Assembly: GCA_949358305.1 (NCBI GenBank)
Contig: OX442320.1
Coordinates: forward strand, 6,402,259 to 6,466,258
DNA length: 64,000 nt
Source of the DNA: Strigamia acuminata
Taxonomy: Eukaryota; Arthropoda; Chilopoda; Geophilomorpha; Linotaeniidae
Direction of reading: 5' to 3'
This document shows positions 35,570 to 45,268 of this stretch, one piece after another. The notes under the pieces were generated by a model, which saw only the letters and a list, made by a program, of their open reading frames with translations, made no database searches and had not been told where the DNA came from. Each line of letters starts with the position of its first letter. Position 1 is the first letter of the stretch. The position numbers and the translations under genes are program-made.

Positions 35570-36609
35570 TAAACAAAAATTATATGTTAATTGTAAATTA
35601 AAGTTGTTTGTTGATAAAAGTTATAAAAGTTACGGGGTATTTTCCTTGTAAACATGTCAGTTTTGATTGTGTTGCAGGCCCTGGTCGTCCTGGATGAAAG
35701 ATGCCTGGTTGGTTACGATCACTGGTATATATTTGCATGCGTGGAATATTTCGAGTGAGATGAAATATTCCGTGTTGTGCACAACTGCCATGTAAACAGG
35801 GATGACAAGGATTATTCGAGTAGTGAATAATCCCTTGCAGAAGGTTGTTTAATTCGAGTGAATCGAACTATTTTTATTGCGCATGCTGGCATCGCTTCCG
35901 ACACTTCCCCATTGGTCGACAAACTAAAAGTGATCACGAATTATTTTCTGCATGTAAACACAACAATTTGATCTCGAATTATTCACCAATCGAAATATTC
36001 GGTGCATGTAAACGTAATATAAGAGATCCGCGAACCAAGCGGGTTCACGGAGGAATAAAAAATGTGTTTTCTTGAATAAACGTAACTACGGCTCTGCTAA
36101 AGGGCCCATCAATCCAACTTGCACACAGGGTCGTTGACTTCTTGCTGTCTCACTGTGACATACCATTTCGTCATAACTTTATAATTATTTGGTGTCATTT
36201 CATCATTACTCTCCTTTCATCTCATGTTCATTTTATAATTTTTTTGACGCACTACATTTTAACAGATGCACACCAGGGATGCTACTGTTGTGAGTATATG
36301 AGGAAATATTTAATTATATAATACTTCTACAATTAATTTATGTAAATTATTGTGAAATAGTTGGTTGGATTGACATGTATGGCATTAGTCGACTGGATAC
36401 AGACACTCACCTGAAATAACTAGAATTTGATAAGGTAAATCTTAGTTGGTTTGGGATAAGTGTTTCCTTATTCGCACGCACAATTGTATTCTTGTATAAT
36501 TATATAATTACCGAATGCTTTATAAATTATATTAATGTTCCATATCATTATAAAATTATATATGTATATATGTGTGTGTGTGGAAGGTGAATTGTGAATA
36601 TTCACAAAT
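35570..36609. other. Intergenic region with short inverted repeats
   Basis: GCATGTAAAC-type words recur near 35,787, 35,951 and 36,003. GGATTATTC-gagtagt-GAATAATCC forms a 9-bp hairpin near 35,809. ATTCGAGTGA and related words occur in both orientations between 35,740 and 36,010. This looks like a decayed foldback element of about 350 bp. No gene was recognised; (TG)n lies near 36,570. Confidence 0.4.
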
Positions 36610-38162
36610 ATGGAATCCATAAACAGTTGTGTAGACGGTGGTTATGGTTGGATCATAGTAATAAGTGCAGGAACTATCCACGGATTATCACTTGCTGTAT
36701 TAACATGCACGGGACAAATTTTCGCGGCCGTGTTGGAAACTAGAAGTTTCTCTAGAAGCCAAGTGGCTTCTTTTATTGCTTTACCATCCATTTTAACTTT
36801 TGTTCTAGGTATGTATTGACCTTTTAAAATGAAGAAATTGAACTTATCCGGCATTTTTTCAGCAATATTTGCCAATAAATTAGCAGAATTATACTCGTTC
36901 AAGGTGACATTTTTATTGGGAACATTTTTAACTGCATTTGGAATGTGTTTGAGTTCATTGGCGACTTACAACTTAGCTTTTTTCACTTTCTCATTTATTG
37001 TTGTAGGTATTAACCACTGAAATATCACAGAAATTAGAATTTGAACGTGAAATTGTAATTTTTGTTAATTCACTTTTAGGTGTGGGCTTGGCTTTGGCCA
37101 TCTTTCCTTGTCACATTATAATCGGTTTTTACTTTAAGCAAAAACGAGCTCTTGCAATGGCAGTGATGAGCGCATTGACAGCAATCAATCTTTCCTCAAT
37201 GCCACTCGTGGTACAATATTTGCTCGATGAATATAGTTTAGGAGGCACTTTGCTCTTATGGGGTGGAATTCTACTCCACGGGTGTGTTGCTGCCATGTTC
37301 ATACGAGAACCCTACTGGGCACTAAAAAGGCTAACAAAAACACGGAACAAAGACGAGAACGAAACTTTTTTGGAGCATCAAAATGCTCACGATCCAACTA
37401 GAACCGCTCGTGCATACGCGATGTTAAAAATGATTTTCGTCAAACTTGTTCAAGATGGCCGACACTTCAGTAATCTCGTTTTTATTCTCCTGTTACTTGG
37501 CAGAATCGCTTTCTTCTATAGACTTGTCAGTGTCGGTCTCGTCCTTCCTAAATTTGCTATGGAAGAAATCGAAGGGCTAACTGCCAAACAAGCTGCTTTT
37601 CTCGTGTCGCTTTTTTCTTTAGCCGACGTGGTTTCTAAATTGAGTGTAAATTGGATTAACAAAATATTTTCGAATCAAACAGTGGTTTATTTAATTGCAT
37701 TATTCGGTGCAGCTATTTTCTTGGTACCATTCGTGTACGTTGATTCGTACCCTGCTATCTTTGCCGCGTGTGTTATTTATGGATTGTTTAATGGTTACAT
37801 ACATGTGCAGTATTACCTCGTCATGTTTAATACTTTTGGGCTTGCTGATGCTCCTGGAGCAATTGCTTTACATTGTATGATCAAAGGTTTTTGCCTGTTA
37901 TCAACTGGACCGATTATGGGTAAATATTTGAGGTATTTTTGAAAAAGATGCTAATCTTAACGTGAAATTTTTATTTTCTATTTTAGCATGGATTCGTAAT
38001 CTGACAGGGAGTTACAAACACTGTTTTACTTTAAATGCAGTTTTCTTGGCTTCGAGTTGTTTTTTGTGGGCATGTTACGGTGTAATTTTACACTGCAGAA
38101 AAAAAAAATCGATTACAATTTACATGAAAAACTTAGATATAGCAACTGAAAATTTAAAATGA
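36610..38162 (+). CDS. SLC16-type monocarboxylate transporter-like protein
   Basis: Major-facilitator membrane protein. The N-terminus (MESINSCVDGGYGWIIVIS) has the DGGYGW motif of MCT transmembrane segment 1. Four exons: 36,610-36,808, 36,863-37,006, 37,080-37,920 and 37,987-38,162, joined in consistent phase. Hydrophobic segments total about 10-12, split by a cytoplasmic loop near LKRLTKTRNKDENETFLEHQ. TM8 contains LFSLADVVSKLSVNWI, near the family's conserved acidic/basic pair in TM8 (here D/K rather than the D/R of MCT1), so substrate cannot be assigned. Family members carry lactate, pyruvate, thyroid hormone or aromatic acids. It lies between two DNAJC30-like genes on the same strand. 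Confidence 0.85.
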
Positions 38163-38778
38163 ACGCAATACAAGCCAGAATAAATCAAGACTGATTAGTA
38201 TTATTAGTATTAGTAGTTGCAGAAAAGTTTTCAATATTTTATATTTTTTATCTGTAAATAATGTTATTCAGATTATTATTATTATTATTCACATTTGAAA
38301 TATTAAACAACATATTTAAACTGCTTGACTAAGAGTTGTATCTGTCTAACTTAAAAAATGGCAGCTGATTTAGTCGGTTTTCATTTTTACAACAAAACAT
38401 GTCTAACTGTAATTTTAAATAGGATTTCTAGAGTTTTTAAATTTATTGCACTTAAATACATCTTTGTTGTTCAAAAGGCTGTCTGAAATAAGCGTTCACC
38501 GTAGTTAGACTGGTTTAAAGAAGATAAACCAGGCTAGATGACTTTTTAAATGCAACTAGTGTTTTTGTTATTTAAGATTGTAGGATTGACATGTGAAAAA
38601 GAAATAACCAGTTAGAATGCTGAGGAATTCAAGGTTGGAACTGTGCTTGAAGCCAGAGAATGAGGAAAATAATAGCTATAACCTTGTATACGAGTGCAGT
38701 ATGAATTCATAAAGAAGTTTATTAATTTATGTATTAGCGGGTTTTGAAGCAAAAAAGTTATATTATAGAAGAAGCAAG
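38163..38778. other. Transporter 3' flank
   Basis: AT-rich sequence with an ATT microsatellite near 38,280, plausible 3' UTR of the transporter. It leads to the small ATG-initiated frame at 38,779 that the retrotransposon interrupts. Confidence 0.35.
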
Positions 38779-38826
38779 ATGAGTGTTAGCTGCAGCTTGA
38801 AGCTACACGCAGATCAAGCAACAGAT

Positions 38827-39763
38827 TGTCGTGATTCGACTTTGTGGTTAAGAAATACAAATACTTTGTCGGGACAAATAATACACTTTATTAAACACTT
38901 ACAAATGTTCCAATACAATTAATAGGTGAATGATTGATGGTCTCGGATCCTGTTGCGAATACGAGTTGTTGCTAAACAATTAGCCCTCAATTGTTTAGAC
39001 TTACACGTGGCTTCTGTTGTTGTCTAGGGTTATATTTTTTACACTTCGCGAATCGAGTCAGTCTCAATTCGCTTAGCAGTTTGGATGTGAAATCAAACGA
39101 GGCCTACTTCGTTTGGGACGCGTGGCGCGCGTGTTAATTACCGCCAAAGTGTTAGGTTGAATCCAAACTGAATCCGTCTTGTTCCGTACGCGTGGTGCGC
39201 AGAATTCTTTCGCCAATGCGTTCGGTGAGCCCAAACTAAACGAGATCCGTTTCGTGTGGAATACGTCTTGCGGAACACGTGGCGTACGTGATTTTCTTCG
39301 GCGATCGATTGGCGATTCGTATCGATCGTGGATTAGTCCCGAAATTATGTTCGGTTGACACGTGTTTCGAACAAACACGCGGGAATTCGCTTCGTGCGAA
39401 TTAAACGATAGATTCGGATATTTATTCTAACGTGGATTGGCCACGTTAAATAAATGCGGCTTGTTGCTTACAGTTGATTTTATCAGCGGGCACCGGTCCT
39501 CGATCAATCCGATGAAACGGCCTGAAAGGTGAGGAAAGTGGTGCTCTTGCTGAATTGTGGTAACTGTAGTGTCATTTCCGGTCAAGCCTCGGTCTTATAT
39601 ACTGACCGGAAGTGACGTCATATATAGATTATTCTGATTATTCAGATCCGCAGAAATGCGAGACTAGTCAATCTAGTCTATTTCTAGTAGCGCTCCTGGC
39701 GGTCGGATTCATCAACACGATAAATCTTATCAATTTATCTTCAGGTGATTCGGAATCACCACA
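38827..39763 (-). repeat. 3' LTR (937 bp)
   Basis: Read on the minus strand it begins TGTGGTGATTCCGAATCACC, a short palindrome, and ends CGAATCACGACA. It carries a TATA-like AGTATATAAGACC (39,591-39,603, minus) between inverted TTCCGGTCA/TGACCGGAA arms, and an AATAAA-containing stretch near its 3' end (plus strand TTTATT near 38,888). A 101-codon frame on the minus strand (39,073-39,378) is a by-product, not a credible gene. Confidence 0.95.
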
Positions 39764-39778
39764 CGTCCCTCCCCAAGA
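39764..39778 (-). other. Polypurine tract of the LTR element
   Basis: Reading the minus strand into the 3' LTR, TTGGGGAGGGACG immediately precedes TGTGGTG. This purine-rich run sits where plus-strand DNA priming occurs in LTR elements. Confidence 0.75.
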
Positions 39779-40056
39779 ATAAACTATCGGGACCAAACCA
39801 ACGTTTGCAGGTTGGCCAAGAAAACTACTTATTTTATGAAATAATTTACATCTGAATAAACTTTTTGTGATGAATTTAAAATGAGAACGAGAGATACTCA
39901 AATTTTTAAAATAGGTCAACATAACTGGCCTTAGTCTTGGGGATAACTGGTTATTCCAGTGTCGCTGGACTGCTGAGTTTTTTCTCAGCTTGGTGATTAG
40001 TTTTTTGATCAGTTCGAAATCTATGGGTGACGAGATTTGCGCAGACGGAGTTATCT

Positions 40057-43000
40057 TTATTCCGCCTGCGAACGCCAGTTTTTTGCCATGTTGTCAAATT
40101 TAGCGGTGAATTCCTTCATGATTCTCTCTTGTTCTTTACCGAGCATTTTCAGCAATTCTTCTCGCTCTGCAACTTTTTTGTTGACTTTTTGCTTTGCTCG
40201 TTCAGGACAATCCTGTCGCCAATGGCCGTCCTCCCGGCAGAAGTTGCAGGGACCGCTCTTTCCTCCCTCTCGGTTGACTGGTCCCTTCGTGTACTCTCTG
40301 TAACAAGAAGATGAGATCAAATCTAAATGGTCTTCCGATCTATCCTCAGCACTAGACGTCTTTGTTTGGTAAGCGTTCCCAGGAGGCGGTATGGGGTTTG
40401 ACCCGCTATTATTCCTTTTTGATAGAAGTGGTTCGATATTTCCGTTTAGATAATTCCGTGATTGGAGCAGCTTAGTTGAGTCTATGCTGCGCTCCTGTAT
40501 TCGTTGCTGTCGAGCCACTCCTAGAGCTCGTTCTTCTTTTGTCAGATTTTCGTTATACCGAGCATTTACTTCGGTGTGTTTTTTCTCGACGAAAGCGAGG
40601 ATGGCTTTGAAATTATCCCCTTTAGGAGCGTTCATTTCTCGTAGGACTTTGGTTGCGGTTTCGTTTAGTCCTTGTTCGAAGAGAGCTTTCTGAGCGTGTT
40701 GGTCAAATGGTTTGTCCATTTCACGGAACAGGCTGTCGGCTCGTTGTACGTACTCTCTCAGAGTTTCCCCGGGAGCTTGCTTCATAGAGCTTACTCTTTT
40801 CTGGATTTCCTGGCTCGTCTCGCCATATTGATTGTGGAACTTTATGACGAAGTCTTCCCAGTTTCGGGGTTGGACATCAGCGTACCAGTTTCGGGCTCGG
40901 TTTATCAGCATTTCTGGTATTCCGCGTGAAACCATTTCGTCGGGTTCCGCTCCTAAACGATTAATCGTCAGGGCGACTTCGTCCAAAAACAAGTTGCCAG
41001 CGTTCCAGGATCCGTCGAACTTAATTAGTCTCAGGGTCGTCCACTTGATGTTGTTGTCTTTGCGGGAATACAGCCATCGGTCCGCGGAGTATCGTTTCAG
41101 CAATCCCTCGCTTCGATCGTCTTCCTCGATTTCTTGGCTACGGCTTTGTTGGAGTTTTTGGTCCATGGCCTGAAGGAGCTCGTCTTTTATTGCCCGTAGC
41201 TTGTCACCTAGCGAGTCAGTCTCACTAGGCAGCGGTGATGATCGTGGGTTGTCTGAGGGGAGGCTTGGGAAATGGGTACCATTTCTTGCAAGTCCGAATT
41301 GATTTGGTTGGAACGACGTCTGTCCCGACAATCCCGCGGTGTTCGGATTATTTGTGAGATCTTGTGCCACTGTTGAGTTATCGGGGTTCGATTTCTCCGG
41401 AGCGGAGGTTCGGCTCAATTTTGTTCCGGGCGGTATCATGTCGTCCAGTCGGGTTCCCGTGAGGGCTCCGTCCACTTTTTTGATAAAAACGTAGGAGTCT
41501 CTCCCAGCATATGCTTCGGCGGCGTGTTTCTTTTCGAGGTGGTTTTTAACGGCATTAATCTCCTCGAGCGTCGGCATGGCTAGTTTATTACGACCTGCTT
41601 CGTTTCGTATCTGGTTCTTTTGATTTATACATCTGATTAGTTCGGCGTTAGGGTCGCTTGGGTTAGTATTACTGGTTTGGCCAGTTTTCATTGCGAATGA
41701 GTTTTTCATTGCCCATGATTTAGCACTCTGATTATTTCTTCTATCTTGTATAAACGCCTCGTAGAGTTCCTTCTTGACTTCGTCCGATTCGTTTACGATA
41801 CTGTCTAGTCCGGTGACTCGGATACTGAGGTGAGATGTCAGAGAGTCGATGCTTTCGCTGTCTGAAGTTTGCTCGTCGTTTTTCTTGACCGGGGGTTGAG
41901 TTGAATTGACCCGGCACCGTTTCTCTTCTTGATTTGTAGAGTCTTCGGCTGTTCGTTTTTCCGTTCTCTCGTTGACCAGATCGATCACCCTACTTAATTC
42001 TTTGTAAGGGTCCTTATCCTGATCTATCTCGATACCGTGAGCGCAAGCCACTCGCGTCACTTCGATGGCCTTTGCTACTAACTCCTTTGCTGAAGGGGAT
42101 CGCTCTGGGGAATTCTGCAAGGAGTTTGTCTCCGAGCGTTGACCCAACCCATTGCTTAATGGCTGGATTTCATGATCTCTTGCCATTTCTCGTTCGATTA
42201 TTCTCTGCTTCGCGAGCAATTCTCGAGCCAGCTCGCGCTCCATTGCCATTTGCTTTTCTTGGCTTTCACGGGCGGCCGCCATCTGCTTAGCTTGACGTTC
42301 TTGTGCCAAGCTCTGTTCCATGGCAGCTAATTTCTCGCGATGCTCTCTGGCTAAATCTTCCATCAATTCAGCCTTTCTCTCCTCCAAGGCGTCTATTCTC
42401 GCCTGATCGGCAATCTCACGTTCCATCTCGGCTCGTTTTTCTGTTATTTCTCGAGCTATTTCGCGTTCGAATGTGGCTCGTCTATCTGCCGCCTTTTCTT
42501 GCCTTGCCTGATTTGCTCGGGCTCGTTCGCGCAATATTGCGGTTTGTGTTGTGGTCGTACTATTGAAGAGGGTCATTTGATCTCTTTTGGGAATCGACCG
42601 TGGCGAATTTGGCAGCGAAATCGATGGTGTTAGTGAACGATGAAGCGTTAATCGTTTCAATTTGTTTTGACGGTCGTTTTCATCGTTTAATCCGCTGTTG
42701 TTTGGGTCATTTGGATCGTCGAAACTATGGATAGGTGAGTCCTGTCCGTTTTCTTCGATTAGAATTTCGTCTTTATCTAACTCATTGGTTGGATCGTGGT
42801 CGCTATGGATTGGTGGGTTTTCGAATGATTTAGTGAAAATATTCTCTCCGTGAGAGGTTCCTGGTCCTTCGAATTCTCTGCCCGAAAACTGGAGCTTTTT
42901 TGCAATCGGGTTAGTTTCTTCTGTTGGAATTTCAGTCGAGTTAGTCTCAACTTTGTTTTCGTGAATTCGAGCTTCCGGCGTCCAGAGTGGATCGTAGACC

Positions 43001-43095
43001 GTTCCATCCTGACGTTCACGTTCTTGTCTTTGCTTGTAACGTGTTTCACGATCGCTAGCGGTGGCTGCATAATTATTTGAATCCGATTTCGACAT
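40057..43095 (-). CDS. gag: Retrotransposon Gag polyprotein (1,012 residues)
   Basis: The single coding gene of the LTR element forms the particle shell and packages RNA. It starts at ATG 43,095. Residues about 1-180 are acidic and polar. About 180-300 form a long Arg/Glu-rich coiled coil (EREIAREITEKRAEMEREIA). A Ser/Asn-rich middle follows. The Retrotrans_gag capsid domain lies at about 690-810 (IKFDGSWNAGNLFLDEVALT, GETLREYVQRADSLFREMD). One CCHC zinc knuckle, CNFCREDGHWRQDC (C-x2-C-x4-H-x4-C), lies at about 949-962, and the protein ends in a basic helical tail. It is intact, without stop or frameshift, consistent with recent activity. It is unusually long for a Gag because of the N-terminal coiled-coil half. 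Confidence 0.95.
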   Translation of the reverse strand: MSKSDSNNYAATASDRETRYKQRQERERQDGTVYDPLWTPEARIHENKVETNSTEIPTEETNPIAKKLQFSGREFEGPGTSHGENIFTKSFENPPIHSDHDPTNELDKDEILIEENGQDSPIHSFDDPNDPNNSGLNDENDRQNKLKRLTLHRSLTPSISLPNSPRSIPKRDQMTLFNSTTTTQTAILRERARANQARQEKAADRRATFEREIAREITEKRAEMEREIADQARIDALEERKAELMEDLAREHREKLAAMEQSLAQERQAKQMAAARESQEKQMAMERELARELLAKQRIIEREMARDHEIQPLSNGLGQRSETNSLQNSPERSPSAKELVAKAIEVTRVACAHGIEIDQDKDPYKELSRVIDLVNERTEKRTAEDSTNQEEKRCRVNSTQPPVKKNDEQTSDSESIDSLTSHLSIRVTGLDSIVNESDEVKKELYEAFIQDRRNNQSAKSWAMKNSFAMKTGQTSNTNPSDPNAELIRCINQKNQIRNEAGRNKLAMPTLEEINAVKNHLEKKHAAEAYAGRDSYVFIKKVDGALTGTRLDDMIPPGTKLSRTSAPEKSNPDNSTVAQDLTNNPNTAGLSGQTSFQPNQFGLARNGTHFPSLPSDNPRSSPLPSETDSLGDKLRAIKDELLQAMDQKLQQSRSQEIEEDDRSEGLLKRYSADRWLYSRKDNNIKWTTLRLIKFDGSWNAGNLFLDEVALTINRLGAEPDEMVSRGIPEMLINRARNWYADVQPRNWEDFVIKFHNQYGETSQEIQKRVSSMKQAPGETLREYVQRADSLFREMDKPFDQHAQKALFEQGLNETATKVLREMNAPKGDNFKAILAFVEKKHTEVNARYNENLTKEERALGVARQQRIQERSIDSTKLLQSRNYLNGNIEPLLSKRNNSGSNPIPPPGNAYQTKTSSAEDRSEDHLDLISSSCYREYTKGPVNREGGKSGPCNFCREDGHWRQDCPERAKQKVNKKVAEREELLKMLGKEQERIMKEFTAKFDNMAKNWRSQAE

Positions 43096-43179
43096 TTTTT
43101 TTTTTTTTTGGTTCGATTTGACTCAAACGATTTCGATATCCCGGTATTTCTCAGTTTTGTCGTAAGGTTAGCAAATTCT

Positions 43180-43197
43180 ATCCCGGACAGACCCCCA
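43180..43197 (-). other. tRNA-Pro-type primer binding site
   Basis: Two bases downstream of the 5' LTR the minus strand reads TGGGGGTCTGTCCGGGAT. It matches the vertebrate-retrovirus proline-tRNA primer site TGGGGGCTCGTCCGGGAT at 15 of 18 positions, differing only in a central triplet. It would pair with the 3' end of a host proline tRNA if that tRNA carries the compensating bases. Confidence 0.75.
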
Positions 43198-43199
43198 CG

Positions 43200-44136
43200 T
43201 GTCGTGATTCGACTTTGTGGTTAAGAAATACAAATACTTTGTCGGGACAAATAATACACTTTATTAAACACTTACAAATGTTCCAATACAATTAATAGGT
43301 GAATGATTGATGGTCTCGGATCCTGTTGCGAATACGAGTTGTTGCTAAACAATTAGCCCTCAATTGTTTAGACTTACACGTGGCTTCTGTTGTTGTCTAG
43401 GGTTATATTTTTTACACTTCGCGAATCGAGTCAGTCTCAATTCGCTTAGCAGTTTGGATGTGAAATCAAACGAGGCCTACTTCGTTTGGGACGCGTGGCG
43501 CGCGTGTTAATTACCGCCAAAGTGTTAGGTTGAATCCAAACTGAATCCGTCTTGTTCCGTACGCGTGGTGCGCAGAATTCTTTCGCCAATGCGTTCGGTG
43601 AGCCCAAACTAAACGAGATCCGTTTCGTGTGGAATACGTCTTGCGGAACACGTGGCGTACGTGATTTTCTTCGGCGATCGATTGGCGATTCGTATCGATC
43701 GTGGATTAGTCCCGAAATTATGTTCGGTTGACACGTGTTTCGAACAAACACGCGGGAATTCGCTTCGTGCGAATTAAACGATAGATTCGGATATTTATTC
43801 TAACGTGGATTGGCCACGTTAAATAAATGCGGCTTGTTGCTTACAGTTGATTTTATCAGCGGGCACCGGTCCTCGATCAATCCGATGAAACGGCCTGAAA
43901 GGTGAGGAAAGTGGTGCTCTTGCTGAATTGTGGTAACTGTAGTGTCATTTCCGGTCAAGCCTCGGTCTTATATACTGACCGGAAGTGACGTCATATATAG
44001 ATTATTCTGATTATTCAGATCCGCAGAAATGCGAGACTAGTCAATCTAGTCTATTTCTAGTAGCGCTCCTGGCGGTCGGATTCATCAACACGATAAATCT
44101 TATCAATTTATCTTCAGGTGATTCGGAATCACCACA
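43200..44136 (-). repeat. 5' LTR (937 bp)
   Basis: Same length as the 38,827-39,763 copy, and no difference was found in the parts compared. Its TATA-like box lies near 43,964-43,976 on the minus strand and would start the element's transcript towards gag. It is followed (to the right) by the second AGAT copy. Confidence 0.95.
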
Positions 44137-44534
44137 AGATTTACCAGAAAATAAGGTTAGGTTCGACGGTCTTCCTGTGCCTTTTTGTAACCATGATGTA
44201 ACGGCTGTGGACACGTTAATGGCCAATGGGAGGAATAAACAAAATTGTGTTAATAATTTTTTTATTATTTAATAAACACGTTATCTAAGACGTCTTGGAT
44301 CTTTGTTTTCTTGGATTCCTTCCTCTCAAAATAAAGTTTGTCATAATATAATACCGATTGCCCTTCTAGATTCCATACACAAGGACACAGTGTGCACTAA
44401 GATTCTTCCTTGCTCTAACATTACAAATGGCTGACCATGCCGATTCTTGCGACTGCAGAAGCAGATGCAGAACATAAAATGCTATTCGGACAAATAGACA
44501 TAAAAATTTGGGTAAATAGATAGCAAATTTCGAT

Positions 44535-45146
44535 ATGTTTGCTTCTAGAAACATATTCCTAAGGACAATAACGAGAACATTTTCGAGTCCAAGTAGCAGT
44601 AGCAAGGATTTGTACGATATTTTAGGAATAAAAGCGACTGCTAGCCAAGACGAGATCAAATCAGCTTATTATGTAATGAGTAAACGATACCACCCGGACA
44701 GAAGTAAAGGACTACCGGACGCAAATAAACGTTTTGTACAGATCGTGCAAGCCTACGAGATTTTGGGCAACGAAAACACGCGAAAAAAATATGACAGCGG
44801 CAATCTGGACATCTCGACTGTACCGATTCCACGCAACGTCCCCAACGTGAACGTGGAGCCGAGATTTCGCGATCGAAGTTCGTCGGTGAAAATATCCGAG
44901 CCGGGCACAAGTGACTACCAACGTTGGACTAAGGCGCATCAGGACGAGAGCAGAACGAAAAAATTCAAAACGGGACAAACTCTCGCCGCCAAGAAACAAT
45001 TGAACGAGGACATGAGATTCGGCGTTGGAGTAGAAGTTTTTTTCATCGTTGCGATCGTTGTTGCGTTTGGTTTAGCAGTGTTTCATCCTTTTCAAGATTT
45101 TCCAAATCCAGACAAGCCCAAGTCTAGAAACAGACCAGATTCTTAG
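44535..45146 (+). CDS. DNAJC30-like mitochondrial J-protein (copy 2)
   Basis: Single-exon J-protein of 203 residues. The leader MFASRNIFLRTITRTFSS is Arg/Ser/Thr-rich without acids, typical of mitochondrial import. The J domain starts DLYDILGIKATASQDEIKSA and carries HPD (RYHPDRSKGL) and QAYEILGNENTRKKYD. A spacer with YQRWTKAHQDES corresponds to YDEWMKGHYSEL of copy 1. One C-terminal membrane segment (VEVFFIVAIVVAFGLAVF) and a Pro-rich tail follow. Same architecture and strand as the gene at 34,826 but without its intron, so these are old tandem paralogues now separated by the transporter and the retroelement. It converges with VPS37 with only about 120 bp between stop codons. Assignment to DNAJC30 rather than DNAJC4 is by size and layout. 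Confidence 0.8.
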   Translation: MFASRNIFLRTITRTFSSPSSSSKDLYDILGIKATASQDEIKSAYYVMSKRYHPDRSKGLPDANKRFVQIVQAYEILGNENTRKKYDSGNLDISTVPIPRNVPNVNVEPRFRDRSSSVKISEPGTSDYQRWTKAHQDESRTKKFKTGQTLAAKKQLNEDMRFGVGVEVFFIVAIVVAFGLAVFHPFQDFPNPDKPKSRNRPDS

Positions 45147-45268
45147 TCGATTAATGTATATATATTTATTTGAATGAAGAGTTACAGTAAATAGAACTAT
45201 GAAAGTGTAAATTTAGCCAATCATAAACGAGTTTTGAATGCTATTTTGTTGATTTATTTCGAGTTTTT

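Larger units (their letters stand above)
38823..44140 (-). mobile_element. Complete gag-only LTR retrotransposon
   Basis: Non-autonomous LTR element bounded by a 4-bp AGAT target duplication (38,823-38,826 and 44,137-44,140). Both LTRs are 937 bp, run TG...CA and show no difference in the stretches I compared. In transcription order (minus strand): 5' LTR, 2-nt gap, tRNA-Pro-type primer site, leader, a 1,012-codon gag, about 280 bp of untranslated DNA, purine tract, 3' LTR. There is no protease, reverse transcriptase, RNase H or integrase, nor room for them, so mobility must depend on a partner element. This matches the structure called TR-GAG in plants. LTR identity implies a recent insertion. 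Confidence 0.95.
38779..44272 (+). pseudogene. Small host ORF split by the LTR element
   Basis: Removing the element and one AGAT copy leaves an uninterrupted frame: 38,779-38,826 (16 codons, MSVSCSLKLHADQATD) continuing at 44,141 (LPENKVRFDGLPVPFCNHDV...) to a stop at 44,270-44,272, 59 codons in all. An AATAAA follows in the same stretch, at about 44,234. I recognise no family. With AT-rich flanks, an open frame of this length could arise by chance, so the host gene is tentative. The 3' part also stays open when read out of the adjacent LTR (from 43,985). Confidence 0.3.

Noticed and set aside
39073-39378. 101-codon ORF in each LTR (also 43,446-43,751)
   Set aside because: Lies wholly within the LTR, antisense to nothing useful and without a domain; LTRs normally do not encode proteins here.
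40027-43080. Plus-strand ORFs opposite gag
   Set aside because: Shadows of the long Gag frame; no domains and biased composition.
38823-44140. Search for pol (protease, RT, RNase H, integrase) or env
   Set aside because: After gag only about 280 bp remain before the 3' LTR, and no pol motif is present in any frame.
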